This document shows positions 39,590 to 48,967 of a stretch of 64,000 nucleotides of DNA, piece by piece (position 1 is the stretch's first letter; each line of letters opens with the position of its first letter). The translations under genes were made by a program, and so were the position numbers. Source of the stretch: Brevibacterium sp. XM4083 (lineage in GTDB: Bacteria > Actinomycetota > Actinomycetes > Actinomycetales > Brevibacteriaceae); the NCBI RefSeq assembly GCF_006489205.2, contig NZ_VFYR02000002.1, forward strand, positions 465,277-529,276, written 5' to 3'. The notes below the pieces were generated by a model, which saw only the letters and a list, made by a program, of their open reading frames with translations, had not been told where the DNA came from and searched no databases.

Positions 39590-40750
39590 TCAATTGCCGG
39601 ACTTTTCGTCCTCTCCTCCGCGGTTCCGCGACCGCACATCGGGGATGATCGAGATCGCCGAGGTGACTGCTCCGAAGAATCCGAAACCGGGCTTCTCGTC
39701 GTCCTTGCCCCGCTGCTTGCGCCGGGCATCGGCCCGGTCGACAGCCGCGTCGTCGGCGGTCACGGTCTCCTGCGCGGGGGCCTGTCCCTGCGCGGCTGCG
39801 CGGGTCGGCCCCGCAGCTCCGCCGCCGGGGGTGCCGTCGTGGTCGGCTCCGTCGTCCTCGTGTCGGCCGTGCTTGGCCAGCGCGCGGGCCCCGGGCACGT
39901 AGACGGTCGACTCCGGCTCCTTGTGGCGTGAGCGGGAGACGAGGAACCAGATGAGTCCGACGGCGAAGACGAGGATCGATGTCCAGATGTTGAGCCGCAG
40001 TCCGAGGACGAGTTCGGCGTCGTCGATGCGCAGCGCTTCGATCCACACGCGTCCGAGCGTGTAGTAGCAGATGTAGAGCGCGAAGACCTGGCCGTGGCCG
40101 AGCCGGAACCTCCGGGCGGCGACGATGAGGATGAGGCAGCCGGCGAGGTTCCACAGGGATTCGTAGAGGAACGTCGGCTGGAAGAGCGTGTCGGCCGGCA
40201 GCGCGGGATCCGGCCAGTTCGGGTTGAGCCGGCCGTCGATGAACTTGTCGATGCGTAGACCCCACGGCAGGGTCGTCGGGGCGCCGAAGAGCTCCTGGTT
40301 GAACCAGTTGCCCCACCGGCCCACGGCCTGGGCGAGGATGAGCCCGGGGGCGGCGGCGTCGAGGAACGGGAGGATCTTAATCCCCTGATAGCGGGCGACG
40401 AGCCATGCCGCGAGCATGCCGAGCGCCACGGCGCCCCAGATGCCGAGGCCGCCGTTCCAGATCTTGAACGCGTCGAGCGGGTTGCCGTTCGGCCCGAAGT
40501 ACGGGTCAGGGCTGGAGAAGACGTGGTAGAGCCGTCCGCCGATGATGCCCGCGGGCACGGCGATGATCGCGATGTTCCACAGGTCGTCCTCGTGTCCGCC
40601 CATCGCCCGCCAGCGCCGCGAGGTCAGCCACAGGGCGAGCAGGATGCCGGCGAGGATGCACAGCGCGTACGCGTGGATCGTCAGCGGCCCGATGGAGAAC
40701 CCGCTCCACGTCGGAGACGGAATCGCAGCGGTGATGTCGACGGGGCTCAT
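39590..40750 (-). CDS. lgt: Prolipoprotein diacylglyceryl transferase
   Basis: Membrane enzyme that attaches diacylglycerol to the lipobox Cys of prelipoproteins. The 386-residue product has seven hydrophobic spans and the family signature GRWGNWFNQELFGAPT, together with YHVFSSPDPYF. The last ~100 residues are a charged, probably cytoplasmic tail (RSRHKEPEST onward) with KQRGKDDEKPG, longer than in most bacteria but common in actinobacteria. The ATG at 40750 overlaps the trpA stop as ATGA, and lgt closes the his/trp supercluster, the usual actinobacterial position. Confidence 0.95.
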   Translation of the reverse strand: MSPVDITAAIPSPTWSGFSIGPLTIHAYALCILAGILLALWLTSRRWRAMGGHEDDLWNIAIIAVPAGIIGGRLYHVFSSPDPYFGPNGNPLDAFKIWNGGLGIWGAVALGMLAAWLVARYQGIKILPFLDAAAPGLILAQAVGRWGNWFNQELFGAPTTLPWGLRIDKFIDGRLNPNWPDPALPADTLFQPTFLYESLWNLAGCLILIVAARRFRLGHGQVFALYICYYTLGRVWIEALRIDDAELVLGLRLNIWTSILVFAVGLIWFLVSRSRHKEPESTVYVPGARALAKHGRHEDDGADHDGTPGGGAAGPTRAAAQGQAPAQETVTADDAAVDRADARRKQRGKDDEKPGFGFFGAVTSAISIIPDVRSRNRGGEDEKSGN

Positions 40751-41544
40751 GCACAGCCTTCCCTGAGTTGCGCGGCGAGATCGGACAGGGCGGGGACTCC
40801 GCCGTCGTCGAGGCTGCGGACGAGAGCGGAGCCGACGATGACGCCGTCGGCGTACGCGGCGACCTCGGCGGCCTGGTCCCGGGTCGAGACGCCGAGTCCG
40901 ACGCACGCGTGCGGGGCACCGGCCTCGCGGAGGCGGGCGACGAGGTCGCGGGCATGGTCGTCGACGGACGTGCGCACCCCGGTCACTCCCATCGTCGAGG
41001 CGGCGTAGACGAAGCCGCGGCTGGCGGAGACGATGCGGCTGATGCGCTCAGGCGTCGAGGACGGGGCGGCGAGGAAGATGCGGTCGAGGTCGTACTCGTC
41101 GGAGGCGGCCAGCCAGTCGGCGGCTTCGTCGGGGATGAGGTCGGGGGTGATGATCCCGGCCCCGCCGGCGGCGGCGAGGTCGCGGGCGAACGCGTCGACG
41201 CCGTACTGGAGGACGAGGTTCCAGTAGCTCATGACCACCGGCGTCCCGCCCGCCTCGGCGACGGCACTGATGGCCGCGAAGACGTCCTTCGTCCGCACCC
41301 CGCCGGCCAGGGCCTGCTCGGCGGCGCGCTGGATGACGGGCCCGTCCATGCCCGGGTCGGAGTACGGGAGTCCGACCTCGACGATGTCGACGCCGGAGTC
41401 GACGAGGGCGGTCATCGCCTCGATCGACCCTGCCACGGTGGGGAACCCGACGGGCAGGTAGCCGATGAGGGCGGCGCTGCGTCCGGCGGCCGTGATCGCG
41501 TCGAGCATCGCCCCGGTGCGGGGTCTGGCTGTCGTGCCTGTCAT
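40747..41544 (-). CDS. trpA: Tryptophan synthase alpha subunit
   Basis: Cleaves indole-3-glycerol phosphate to indole for TrpB. The 265-residue TIM barrel has the catalytic Glu in [21 protein letters not shown], Asp in [11 protein letters not shown], and the phosphate-binding [13 protein letters not shown] and GLGVSTRDQ segments. The ATG at 41544 forms an ATGA overlap with the trpB stop. Upstream in-frame residues lie inside trpB and are rejected. Confidence 0.97.
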   Translation of the reverse strand: MTGTTARPRTGAMLDAITAAGRSAALIGYLPVGFPTVAGSIEAMTALVDSGVDIVEVGLPYSDPGMDGPVIQRAAEQALAGGVRTKDVFAAISAVAEAGGTPVVMSYWNLVLQYGVDAFARDLAAAGGAGIITPDLIPDEAADWLAASDEYDLDRIFLAAPSSTPERISRIVSASRGFVYAASTMGVTGVRTSVDDHARDLVARLREAGAPHACVGLGVSTRDQAAEVAAYADGVIVGSALVRSLDDGGVPALSDLAAQLREGCA

Positions 41545-42755
41545 ACCTGCACGGCTCCTTCGTCGAAGTAGTCGAACCACGTGGCGGCCGTGGTCATGTC
41601 CTTGTCGCCGCGGCCCGAGAGATTGACGAGGAGGACCGCGTCGGGCCCGAGCTGTCGGCCGACCCGCATCGCCCCGGCCAGCGCATGGGCGGATTCGATC
41701 GCGGGGATGATGCCCTCGGTGCGGGCGAGCAGCTGGAGGGCCTCCATCGCCTCGTCGTCGACGACGGGTTCGTAGGTGACGCGCCCGGCATCGTGGAGGA
41801 ACGAGTGCTCGGGTCCCACCGACGGGTAGTCGAGGCCTGCCGAGACCGAGTGCGAGGGCCGGGTCTGGCCGTCCTCGTCCTGGAGGATGTAGGTCGCCGA
41901 TCCGTGGAGGACGCCGGGGCGCCCCCCGGAGAAGCGGGCGGCGTGCCGTCCGGACTCGATGCCCTCTCCCCCGGCCTCGAAGCCGTAGATGCGGACCTCG
42001 GGGTCGTCGAGGAACGCCGCGAAGATGCCCATCGCGTTCGACCCGCCGCCGACGCAGGCGAGGACGGCGTCGGGCAGGCCGCCGGTGGCTTCGCGCAGCT
42101 GGTCGCGGGCTTCGTCGCCGATGACGCGCTGGAACGCGCGGACCATCGCAGGGAACGGGTGGGGACCGGCGACGGTGCCGATGACGTAGTGCGTGCTCCC
42201 GACGTTGGCGACCCAGTCGCGCATCGCCTCGTTCATCGCGTCCTTGAGGGTGCGGGTGCCGTTGGTCACGGCGTTGACCTTCGCCCCGAGCAGCCGCATT
42301 CGGGCGACGTTGAGCGCCTGGCGCTGCGTGTCCTCCTCGCCCATGTAGACCTCGCACTCCATGTCGAGGAGGGCGGCGGCGGTCGCCGTGGCGACCCCGT
42401 GCTGGCCGGCCCCGGTCTCGGCGATGAGCCGGGTCTTGCCCATCCGCTTGGCGAGCAGGGCCTGACCGAGGGCGTTGTTGATCTTGTGGCTGCCCGTGTG
42501 GTTGAGGTCCTCCCGCTTGAGGAAGATGCGGGCACCGCCGCAGTGGGCGGAGAACCGCTTGGCCTCGGTGAGCAGGCTCGGGCGCCCGATGTAGGACACC
42601 TGCAGCTCGTGCAGCTCGGCCCCGAACTCCGGATCGACCTGGGACTTCCGCCAGGTCTCCTCGATCTCATCGAGGGCCGGGATGAGGGCTTCGGGAATGA
42701 ACCTGCCGCCGAAGGCACCGAAGTACGGTCCGGTCTCCTGGCTGGTCTCGGTCAT
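41541..42755 (-). CDS. trpB: Tryptophan synthase beta subunit
   Basis: PLP enzyme that condenses indole with serine. The 404-residue protein has the PLP lysine in [20 protein letters not shown] (about residues 85-104), [11 protein letters not shown], and the phosphate-binding [12 protein letters not shown]. Start [19 protein letters not shown] with AAAGGACGCACC upstream is normal for the family. It follows trpC after a 69-bp gap that contains a modest GC-rich inverted repeat, and overlaps trpA by 4 bp. Confidence 0.98.
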   Translation of the reverse strand: MTETSQETGPYFGAFGGRFIPEALIPALDEIEETWRKSQVDPEFGAELHELQVSYIGRPSLLTEAKRFSAHCGGARIFLKREDLNHTGSHKINNALGQALLAKRMGKTRLIAETGAGQHGVATATAAALLDMECEVYMGEEDTQRQALNVARMRLLGAKVNAVTNGTRTLKDAMNEAMRDWVANVGSTHYVIGTVAGPHPFPAMVRAFQRVIGDEARDQLREATGGLPDAVLACVGGGSNAMGIFAAFLDDPEVRIYGFEAGGEGIESGRHAARFSGGRPGVLHGSATYILQDEDGQTRPSHSVSAGLDYPSVGPEHSFLHDAGRVTYEPVVDDEAMEALQLLARTEGIIPAIESAHALAGAMRVGRQLGPDAVLLVNLSGRGDKDMTTAATWFDYFDEGAVQV

Positions 42756-42824
42756 GGTGCGTCCTTTGCGGTTCGTGGTGCGTCCGGCACCGAGGCGGCC
42801 GGGCCGTCTCGGGCGCCGTGCGGG

Positions 42825-43634
42825 TCAGCGGCTGGGGTGGGTCGTCCGGGGTGTCCGGGCGGCCCGACCGGCGGCGGTGAAGGCGGCGACGGCCGCGGCG
42901 GGATCGCCGTCGCGGACGAGGGCTTCGCCGACGAGGGCGACGTCGGCTCCGTCCCGTGCGTAGTCCTCGATGTCGGTCACCGAGGCGACTCCGGACTCGG
43001 CGACGAGCGTGGCCTCGGCCGGGGCGAGGGCCGATAGCGGCGCGAATCGTCCCGTGTCGACGCTGAGGTCCTTGAGGTTGCGGGTGTTGACGCCGATGAG
43101 GCGGGCGCCGATGTCGATCGCGGTGGCGAGTTCGGCTTCGCTGTGGGTCTCGACGAGCGCGGTCATCCCGAGGGAGGCGGCGAGGTCGTGGAACTCCCGC
43201 AGCTGGGCGGGGCTGAGGGCGGCGACGATGAGGAGGACGAGGTCGGCGCCGTGGGCGCGGGCCTCGTGGAACTGGTACTCGTCGACCATGAAGTCCTTGC
43301 GGAGGACGGGCAGGTCGACGGCCGCACGGACCGCGTCGAGGTCGGCGAGGCTGCCGGAGAACCGACGGCCCTCGGTGAGCACGCTGATCGCCCGAGCGCC
43401 GCCGGCGGCGTAGAGGCCGGCGAGCGTGCCCGGATCGGGGATCGTCGCGAGGTCCCCGCGGGAGGGCGAACGGCGCTTGACCTCGGCGATGACCCCGAAG
43501 TCGGCGCTGAGGTCGAAGGGGCGGACCGCCGGTGCGGCCGCCGCCGCATCGCGCAGGGCCGCCAGCGGGACCTCGCGCCGCCGAGCGGCGAGGTCCTCGG
43601 TCACCCCGGTGACGATGTCGTCGAGGACGGTCAT
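42825..43634 (-). CDS. trpC: Indole-3-glycerol phosphate synthase
   Basis: Converts CdRP to indole-3-glycerol phosphate. The 269-residue TIM barrel shows FGVIAEVKRRSPSRGDL near residue 47, LPVLRKDFMVDEYQFHEARAHGAD, LVETHSEAELATAI, GVNTRNLKDLSVD and VAESGVASVTDIEDYARDGAD, which hold the catalytic Lys/Glu and phosphate ligands. The ATG at 43634 overlaps the upstream HG-protein stop as ATGA. An upstream in-frame extension would fall inside that gene. trpD, trpG and trpF are not in the window. Confidence 0.97.
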   Translation of the reverse strand: MTVLDDIVTGVTEDLAARRREVPLAALRDAAAAAPAVRPFDLSADFGVIAEVKRRSPSRGDLATIPDPGTLAGLYAAGGARAISVLTEGRRFSGSLADLDAVRAAVDLPVLRKDFMVDEYQFHEARAHGADLVLLIVAALSPAQLREFHDLAASLGMTALVETHSEAELATAIDIGARLIGVNTRNLKDLSVDTGRFAPLSALAPAEATLVAESGVASVTDIEDYARDGADVALVGEALVRDGDPAAAVAAFTAAGRAARTPRTTHPSR

Positions 43635-43900
43635 GTGCGCTTCGGCTTGTTTCCCAGTCCGACGGCGCGCAGGATGATGCCGACGATGAGGCCGAGAACG
43701 GTGACGCCGCCGCCGATGTAGGTGATCATCGGGGCATGGATCGTGAAGCCCACGCAGCCGATCGAGAGTCCGATGAGCATGATGATGACGCCGGTCCACC
43801 CGGCGACGGAGTTGCCGTGACCGGGATCGGCGATCGCAGCGTAGTCGATCGTGGACTTATCGAGATCGGTGGCACCCGAGCGGGCGACTGATTGCGACAT
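43631..43900 (-). CDS. HG..AW-motif small membrane protein of the trp operon
   Basis: An 89-residue protein with two hydrophobic spans (TGVIIMLIGLSIGCVGF and MITYIGGGVTVLGLIVGIIL) after the conserved GHGNSVAGW segment, the HGxxPAAW-like motif of a small actinobacterial family encoded between trpE and trpC. Function unknown. The ATG at 43900 has an AAGGAG site and the stop overlaps trpC, so it is translated with the pathway. Conservation of place suggests a role linked to tryptophan synthesis or to the membrane protein encoded just upstream. Confidence 0.85.
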   Translation of the reverse strand: MSQSVARSGATDLDKSTIDYAAIADPGHGNSVAGWTGVIIMLIGLSIGCVGFTIHAPMITYIGGGVTVLGLIVGIILRAVGLGNKPKRT

Positions 43901-43940
43901 GGTGCTCCTTATGCTGACGTGCACGTGATGGGTCTATTGT

Positions 43941-44110
43941 GTCATGTCCGAGGGGGTGAGTTCGCATCGACGCGACCGGCGGGCCAGGGTCGGGGCAGGA
44001 TCGTCATGTCCGAGGTGGTGAGTTCGCATCGACGCGACCGGCGGGCCAGGGTCGGGGCAGGATCGTCATGTCCGAGGTGGTGAGTTCGCCTCGGCGCGAG
44101 CGGCGAGACG
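43941..44110. repeat. 62-bp tandem repeat inside the trp cluster
   Basis: Copies start at 43941, 44003 and 44065 (third partial), each opening GTCATGTCCGAGGTGGTGAG with only one or two substitutions between the first two. The 62-bp period does not keep a frame, and all flanking genes are on the minus strand. It fills the 231-bp gap between the Trp_oprn_chp gene and the HG-protein gene, where neighbouring trp genes otherwise overlap. Confidence 0.9.
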
Positions 44111-44131
44111 TGGCAGACGCCACACGCAACC

Positions 44132-44797
44132 TCAGCGGCGGCTCGTCGGGCCCTCGTCGCTGCGCGGGGACTCATCCTCCGCCGTCTCCGCGGCCTGCGC
44201 ATCCGCCGCCTCCGCCTCCGCGGTCTGCGCGTCCACTGACTCCGCGTCCTGCTCGTCCGCGGATTCCGCGTCCGCCGCCTCGGCGCCGGTCCCCTCGCGT
44301 CCGGTCTCCACCTCGTCCCCACGGGAGAGCGCATCCCACGTCGCGGCCGAGTCGAACTCGCCGCCGGCGCCCTCGGCGCTGCGGGCGTACCGGTTCGACC
44401 CCGTCCAGGCCCGGGAGGCGTAGGCGACCCAGCCGATGACGACGACGCCGACGACGGCGGCGAGCAGCGCGACGATCGGCCATGAGGTCGCCCCGGGGGC
44501 ACCGATCGCGGTGATCGCGCTCACCCCGTAGCCGAGTGCCGCGAGCTCCGCGAGACCGAAGATGACGAACCGGCCGATGCGCCCGAACATCGCCGAGAGC
44601 AGCCCGCACACGGCGATGATCGCCACGCATGCGGTGGCCACGGGCGAGGCCTGCGTCGTCTCGGCCTGACCGGGCATCGCGACCCCCGCGGGACCGAGAG
44701 TCTCGCTGCTCGCGCCCGCCTGCCATGTGGCCAGGGTGATCGCCCACATGCCGGCGGCGACGACGAGGACGAGGAGGACTCCGCGGGATTTCGTCAT
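44132..44797 (-). CDS. Trp biosynthesis-associated membrane protein (Trp_oprn_chp)
   Basis: A 221-residue protein with four hydrophobic spans (from about residues 6, 53, 76 and 106) and a cytoplasmic tail. It matches the actinobacterial Trp_oprn_chp/TIGR02234 family, always found beside trpE; function unknown. The last ~60 residues are a repetitive acidic Ala/Glu/Asp tail (EAADAESADEQDAESVDAQT), probably disordered. The ATG at 44797 forms an ATGA overlap with the trpE stop, so it is coupled to trpE. Confidence 0.87.
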   Translation of the reverse strand: MTKSRGVLLVLVVAAGMWAITLATWQAGASSETLGPAGVAMPGQAETTQASPVATACVAIIAVCGLLSAMFGRIGRFVIFGLAELAALGYGVSAITAIGAPGATSWPIVALLAAVVGVVVIGWVAYASRAWTGSNRYARSAEGAGGEFDSAATWDALSRGDEVETGREGTGAEAADAESADEQDAESVDAQTAEAEAADAQAAETAEDESPRSDEGPTSRR

Positions 44798-46332
44798 CGT
44801 GCTCCTTCCGTCAGGCGCTGGACCCGACCGGCGGCTGCGGCGGCCGCGAGCACCGCGGCCGCCTTGGTCTCCGACTCACGATACTCCGTCTCCGGTTCGG
44901 AGTCGGCGACGATCCCGCCGCCGGCGAAGACGCTCATCACTCCCCGCGCGAGCACCCCGGTGCGGATGGCGATCGCGAGATCGAGGTCACCGGTGAACGA
45001 GAGGTAGCCGACGACTCCCCCGTAGAGTCCGCGCCCGACGACTTCGAGCTCGTCGATGATCTTCAGGGCCCGCGGCTTCGGCGCCCCGGAGAGGGTGCCG
45101 GCGGGAAACGTCGCCCGCAGCACGTCGATGCCGTCGTGGCCCTCGGCGACCTCGCCACGCACGGTCGAGGAGATGTGCATGATGTGGCTGAAGCGCTCGA
45201 TGTCCATGAAGGTGCTGACGTCGACCGTGCCCGCGGTGCAGACCTTCGCGAGGTCGTTGCGGGCGAGGTCGACGAGCATGAGGTGTTCGGCGCGCTCCTT
45301 CTCATCGCGGAGCAGCTCCCGGGCGAGCCGGTCGTCGTCCTCCGGGGTCGCGCCGCGGGGACGCGACCCGGCGATGGGGTGGGTGACGACGGTGCCGGAG
45401 CGGACCGTGACGAGAGCCTCGGGCGAGGAGCCGATGATGCTCACCGGCTGCCCGTCGGCGTCGTGGAGGCCCAGCAGGTACATGAACGGCGAGGGATTGG
45501 AGTGCCGGAGCATGCGGTAGACCATGAGCGGGTCGGCGTCGCAGTCGGTGTCGAAGCGCTGGCCGAGGACGACCTGGAAGATCTCCCCGTCGACGATGTC
45601 CTGCTTCGCGCGCGCGACACCGGCGAGGTATTCCTCCCGGGGTGTGCGGGTGCGCACCTGCGGTGTCGCGGGGCCGGGGACGACCGCCTCGGCGAGGGCG
45701 GGACGGGACAGCCGGGCGAGCATCGCCTCGATCCGCGCCACCCCGGAGGCGTAGGCCTCGTCGATGCCGGTGTCGGCCCCGTTGACGTTGACGACGTTGG
45801 CGACGAGGGTGAGCGTGCCCGAGTAGTGGTCGTAGACGGCGATGTCGCCGGGGATCATCAGCTGCACGGTCGGCAGGCGGTGCTCGTCGGGATTGGCGGG
45901 CCCGAGCTTCTCGAACTCCCGGATGATGTCCCACCCGAAGTACCCGACGAGGCTCGAGACCATCGGCGGGAGATCGCTCGTGTCGATCTTCAGCAGCTCG
46001 AGGGTCGCCGAGACCGCGTCGAGGACGCTGCCGGTCTCGGGCACCCCGACCGGCGGAGTGCCGGTCCAGGTGAAGCCCTCGGGAGTGGTGATCAGCGTCG
46101 CCACGGGGGCGGAGCCGATGAACGAATAGCGCGCCCAGGCCCCGGCCTCGGCGGATTCGAAGAGGAACGACCCGGGACCGCCGTCGGTGAGCTTCCGGTA
46201 GAGGCTCAGAGGCGTGTCGGTGTCGGCGAGGACCTCGGTGTGGACGGGCACGAGCCGGTGGTCGGCGCCGGCGGCGCGGAACTCGGTGAGGCTCGGGCGG
46301 ATGGTCAGCGGCTCAGTCGTGCGCGTCGTCAC
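44794..46332 (-). CDS. trpE: Anthranilate synthase component I
   Basis: Chorismate-to-anthranilate enzyme and first committed step of tryptophan synthesis. The 512-residue protein has the N-terminal feedback region with FLFESAEAG (equivalent of the LLES tryptophan-binding motif) and a chorismate-binding domain with [51 protein letters not shown] and [21 protein letters not shown]. It starts at GTG 46332 with GAAGGA upstream and overlaps the hisI 3' end by 20 bp. No trp leader peptide or T-box was found, since trpE follows his genes directly. Confidence 0.97.
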   Translation of the reverse strand: MTTRTTEPLTIRPSLTEFRAAGADHRLVPVHTEVLADTDTPLSLYRKLTDGGPGSFLFESAEAGAWARYSFIGSAPVATLITTPEGFTWTGTPPVGVPETGSVLDAVSATLELLKIDTSDLPPMVSSLVGYFGWDIIREFEKLGPANPDEHRLPTVQLMIPGDIAVYDHYSGTLTLVANVVNVNGADTGIDEAYASGVARIEAMLARLSRPALAEAVVPGPATPQVRTRTPREEYLAGVARAKQDIVDGEIFQVVLGQRFDTDCDADPLMVYRMLRHSNPSPFMYLLGLHDADGQPVSIIGSSPEALVTVRSGTVVTHPIAGSRPRGATPEDDDRLARELLRDEKERAEHLMLVDLARNDLAKVCTAGTVDVSTFMDIERFSHIMHISSTVRGEVAEGHDGIDVLRATFPAGTLSGAPKPRALKIIDELEVVGRGLYGGVVGYLSFTGDLDLAIAIRTGVLARGVMSVFAGGGIVADSEPETEYRESETKAAAVLAAAAAAGRVQRLTEGAR

Positions 46333-46681
46333 TGATCGTCCTTCCGGTGAAGCAGGTTGCGGTCAGCGTGTGGCAGGCCGGACCGGTCTGGTCGACGGTC
46401 ATGAGGAGGGCGTCGGCGTCGCAGTCGAGGGCGAGCGAGCGCAGCGCCTGGGTGTTGCCCGACGTCTCCCCCTTGACCCAGTGCTCCTGCCGGGACCGCG
46501 ACCAGTAGACGGCACGGCGTTCGGTCAGCGTCCGCTCGACGGCGGTGCGGTCCATCCACGCGAGCATGAGGACATCGCGCGTCGTCGCCTCCTGGACGAC
46601 GACGGGGATGAGGCCGCCGGGCCCGAAGCTGATGATCTCGCGCCAGTTCTCCGGCGTCGCGTCGATCTGCTGCTGACTCAT
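46313..46681 (-). CDS. hisI: Phosphoribosyl-AMP cyclohydrolase
   Basis: Opens the adenine ring of PR-AMP, step 3 of histidine synthesis. The 122-residue single-domain HisI has [38 protein letters not shown] and the metal-binding [20 protein letters not shown]. The HisE activity is encoded separately at 51516. ATG 46681 forms an ATGA overlap with hisF. Confidence 0.97.
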   Translation of the reverse strand: MSQQQIDATPENWREIISFGPGGLIPVVVQEATTRDVLMLAWMDRTAVERTLTERRAVYWSRSRQEHWVKGETSGNTQALRSLALDCDADALLMTVDQTGPACHTLTATCFTGRTISDDAHD

Positions 46682-47442
46682 CGGACATCGAACCCTTCTG
46701 CGCGCAGTGCGTCCTTGACCTCGGCGATGGTGAGCGTCCCGAAGTGGAACACGCTCGCGGCGAGCAGGGCATCGGCCCCGGCCCGCACGGCGGGGGCGAA
46801 GTGCTCGACCTTCCCGGCGCCGCCGGAGGCGATGAGCGGGACGCCCACGGCCTCGCGGGCGGCGGCGATGAGTTCGAGGTCGAAGCCCTCACGGGTGCCG
46901 TCGGCGTCGATCGAGTTGAGCAGGATCTCCCCCACCCCCCGGTCGGCGGCCTCGCGGATCCAGTCGATCGCGCAGCGGCCCGTGCCCTCGCGCCCGCCGC
47001 GGACGGTGACCTCGAAGCCCGACGGGGTCGTCGTGTCCCGGGTGCGCCGGGCGTCGAGGGAGAGGACGAGCACCTGGTTGCCGAAGTGCCGGGAGATGTC
47101 GCTGATGAGCTGCGGGTCGACCACCGCTGAGGTGTTGACGGAGATCTTGTCGGCGCCGTCGCGCAGGAGGCGGTCGACGTCGTCGACGCTGCGCACTCCC
47201 CCGCCGACGGTGAGCGGGATGAACACCTGTTCGGCACTGGCCCGGACGACGTCGTGGACGGTCTCCCGGTTGCCGCTGCTCGCGGTGACGTCGAGGAACG
47301 TCAGCTCGTCGGCCCCGGACTCGCCGTAGACGCGTGCGAGTTCGACCGGGTCTCCGGCGTCCCGGAGGTCGGCGAAGCGCACGCCTTTGACGACGCGTCC
47401 CTCATCGACGTCGAGGCACGGGATGACTCTCACGGCAACCAT
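46678..47442 (-). CDS. hisF: Imidazole glycerol phosphate synthase subunit HisF
   Basis: Cyclase subunit that forms IGP and AICAR with ammonia from HisH. The 254-residue TIM barrel has catalytic Asp11 in [39 protein letters not shown], the VLSLDARR strand with the second Asp, and [13 protein letters not shown] near the C-terminus. Starts ATG 47442 with an AGAGAAGA-like site in the 18-bp gap after accDA. hisH, hisA and hisB are not here. Confidence 0.97.
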   Translation of the reverse strand: MVAVRVIPCLDVDEGRVVKGVRFADLRDAGDPVELARVYGESGADELTFLDVTASSGNRETVHDVVRASAEQVFIPLTVGGGVRSVDDVDRLLRDGADKISVNTSAVVDPQLISDISRHFGNQVLVLSLDARRTRDTTTPSGFEVTVRGGREGTGRCAIDWIREAADRGVGEILLNSIDADGTREGFDLELIAAAREAVGVPLIASGGAGKVEHFAPAVRAGADALLAASVFHFGTLTIAEVKDALRAEGFDVR

Positions 47443-47460
47443 GGTTCTCTTCTCTCTTCG

Positions 47461-48963
47461 CTAGATCCCGAGCGCGCGGTAGCGCTCCATGCGGCGGGCC
47501 AGACGGCGCTGCGACTGGGCCCGCATGAGCTCGATGAGCTCGAATTCGAGGGTCTGTCCGACCCGGGCGACGAAGTCGAGGGGTTCGTCGCTGGCATCGG
47601 GATGTTCGGCGATGATCCGGTCGACGACTCCTGTGGCGAGCAGCTGGGGAGCGTGGACGCCCTGGCTCTGCGCCATCTGCGGGGCGAAGTCGGTCGTCCG
47701 GTGGACGATCGCCGAAGCGCCCTCGGGCGGCAGCGGGGAGAGCCACCCGTTCTCGGCGCTGAGCACCCGGTCGGCGGGGATGAGCGCAAGCGCCCCGCCG
47801 CCCGAGCCCTCCCCGAGGATGAGGGAGACGGTGGGCGCGTCGAGGTTGGCGAGTTCGGCGAGCGAGCGCGCGATCTCTCCGGCCATCCCGCCCTCCTCGG
47901 CGGATTGGGACAGGGCGGCGCCGGGGGTGTCGATGACGGTGACGAGCGGCAGGTCGAGCTCCCTGGCCAGCCGCATGCCGCGGCGGGCCTCCCGCAGCGC
48001 TGCCGGACCGAGCGGTGCCCGCGAGTCCTGCCGGAAGCGGTCCTGGCCGAGGACGATGCACGGGGCGGAGCCGAACTTCGCGAGCGCGAGCAGCAACCCG
48101 GGATCCTTCTCGCCCTCACCGGTGCCGTTGAGCGGGAGCACCGTGTTCGCCGCGGTGCGCAGGAGATCGCGCACCCCGGGACGTTCGGGACGGCGGGACC
48201 GGGTGATCGCCGCCCACGCATCGGATTCGGGGTCGGTCGTCTCCGGGCGGGTGTCCGGGTCGGGCACGCGCGGGGGCACCTCCTTGGCGCCCATGAGGAC
48301 GTCGAGGACCCGGGAGACCGTCGTCTGGATCCGCTCGGGACCGATGACGGCGTCGATGATCCCGTGCTTGTGGAGGTTCTCCCCGGTCTGCACACCCTCG
48401 GGGAACGCCTCGCCGTAGAGGGCTTCGAAGACGCGGGGGCCGAGGAAGCCGATGAGGGATCCGGGTTCGGCGACGGTGACATGGCCCATCGAGCCCCACG
48501 AGGCGAACACGCCGCCGGTCGTGGGGTGGCGGAGGTAGACGAGGTAGGGCAGACCGGCCCGGCGGTGGGCGACGACGGCGTTCGTGATCTTGACCATCGA
48601 GAGGAACGCGACGGTGCCTTCCTGCATCCGGGTGCCCCCGGAGGCGGGACCGGCGAGCAGCGGCAGGCCCTCGAGCGTGGCCCTCTCGATCGCGTCGACG
48701 AGCCGCTGGGCGGCGGCGACGCCGATCGATCCGGCGAGGAACCGGAACTCTCCGGCGACGACGGCGACCCGCCGGCCGCCGATCGTGCCTTCCCCGGTGA
48801 TGATCGCCTCGTCGACCCCGGACTTCTCGCGGGCCGCGGCGAGTTCGGCCGCGTAGGCCTCGGAGATGCCGCCGGCAGGGGTGATGGGGGCCTCGTCCCA
48901 GGAGACGAACGACCCCTCATCGACGACGATGTCGACGAGTTCGTGCGCATTCAGCCTCGCCAT
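47461..48963 (-). CDS. accDA: Fused acetyl-CoA carboxylase carboxyltransferase (beta-alpha)
   Basis: Transfers the carboxyl group from biotin to an acyl-CoA. The 500-residue protein joins an AccD-like N-terminal half (FRFLAGSIGVAAAQRLVDAI, LAGPASGGTRMQEG, HPTTGGVFASWGSMGHVTVAEP) to an AccA-like C-terminal half (LVTVIDTPGAALSQSAEEGG, LILGEGSGGGALALIPADRV). The Cys4 zinc finger of stand-alone AccD is absent. The start MARLNAHE (48963) lies 4 nt after the CoA-transferase stop. It interrupts the his cluster. Substrate could be acetyl-, propionyl- or another acyl-CoA; no biotin carboxylase is nearby. Confidence 0.85.
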   Translation of the reverse strand: MARLNAHELVDIVVDEGSFVSWDEAPITPAGGISEAYAAELAAAREKSGVDEAIITGEGTIGGRRVAVVAGEFRFLAGSIGVAAAQRLVDAIERATLEGLPLLAGPASGGTRMQEGTVAFLSMVKITNAVVAHRRAGLPYLVYLRHPTTGGVFASWGSMGHVTVAEPGSLIGFLGPRVFEALYGEAFPEGVQTGENLHKHGIIDAVIGPERIQTTVSRVLDVLMGAKEVPPRVPDPDTRPETTDPESDAWAAITRSRRPERPGVRDLLRTAANTVLPLNGTGEGEKDPGLLLALAKFGSAPCIVLGQDRFRQDSRAPLGPAALREARRGMRLARELDLPLVTVIDTPGAALSQSAEEGGMAGEIARSLAELANLDAPTVSLILGEGSGGGALALIPADRVLSAENGWLSPLPPEGASAIVHRTTDFAPQMAQSQGVHAPQLLATGVVDRIIAEHPDASDEPLDFVARVGQTLEFELIELMRAQSQRRLARRMERYRALGI

Positions 48964-48967
48964 CGTC

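Noticed and set aside
44794..46400. trp attenuator or T-box upstream of trpE
   Set aside because: trpE overlaps hisI by 20 bp, leaving no leader, and no Trp-rich leader peptide or T-box sequence is visible.
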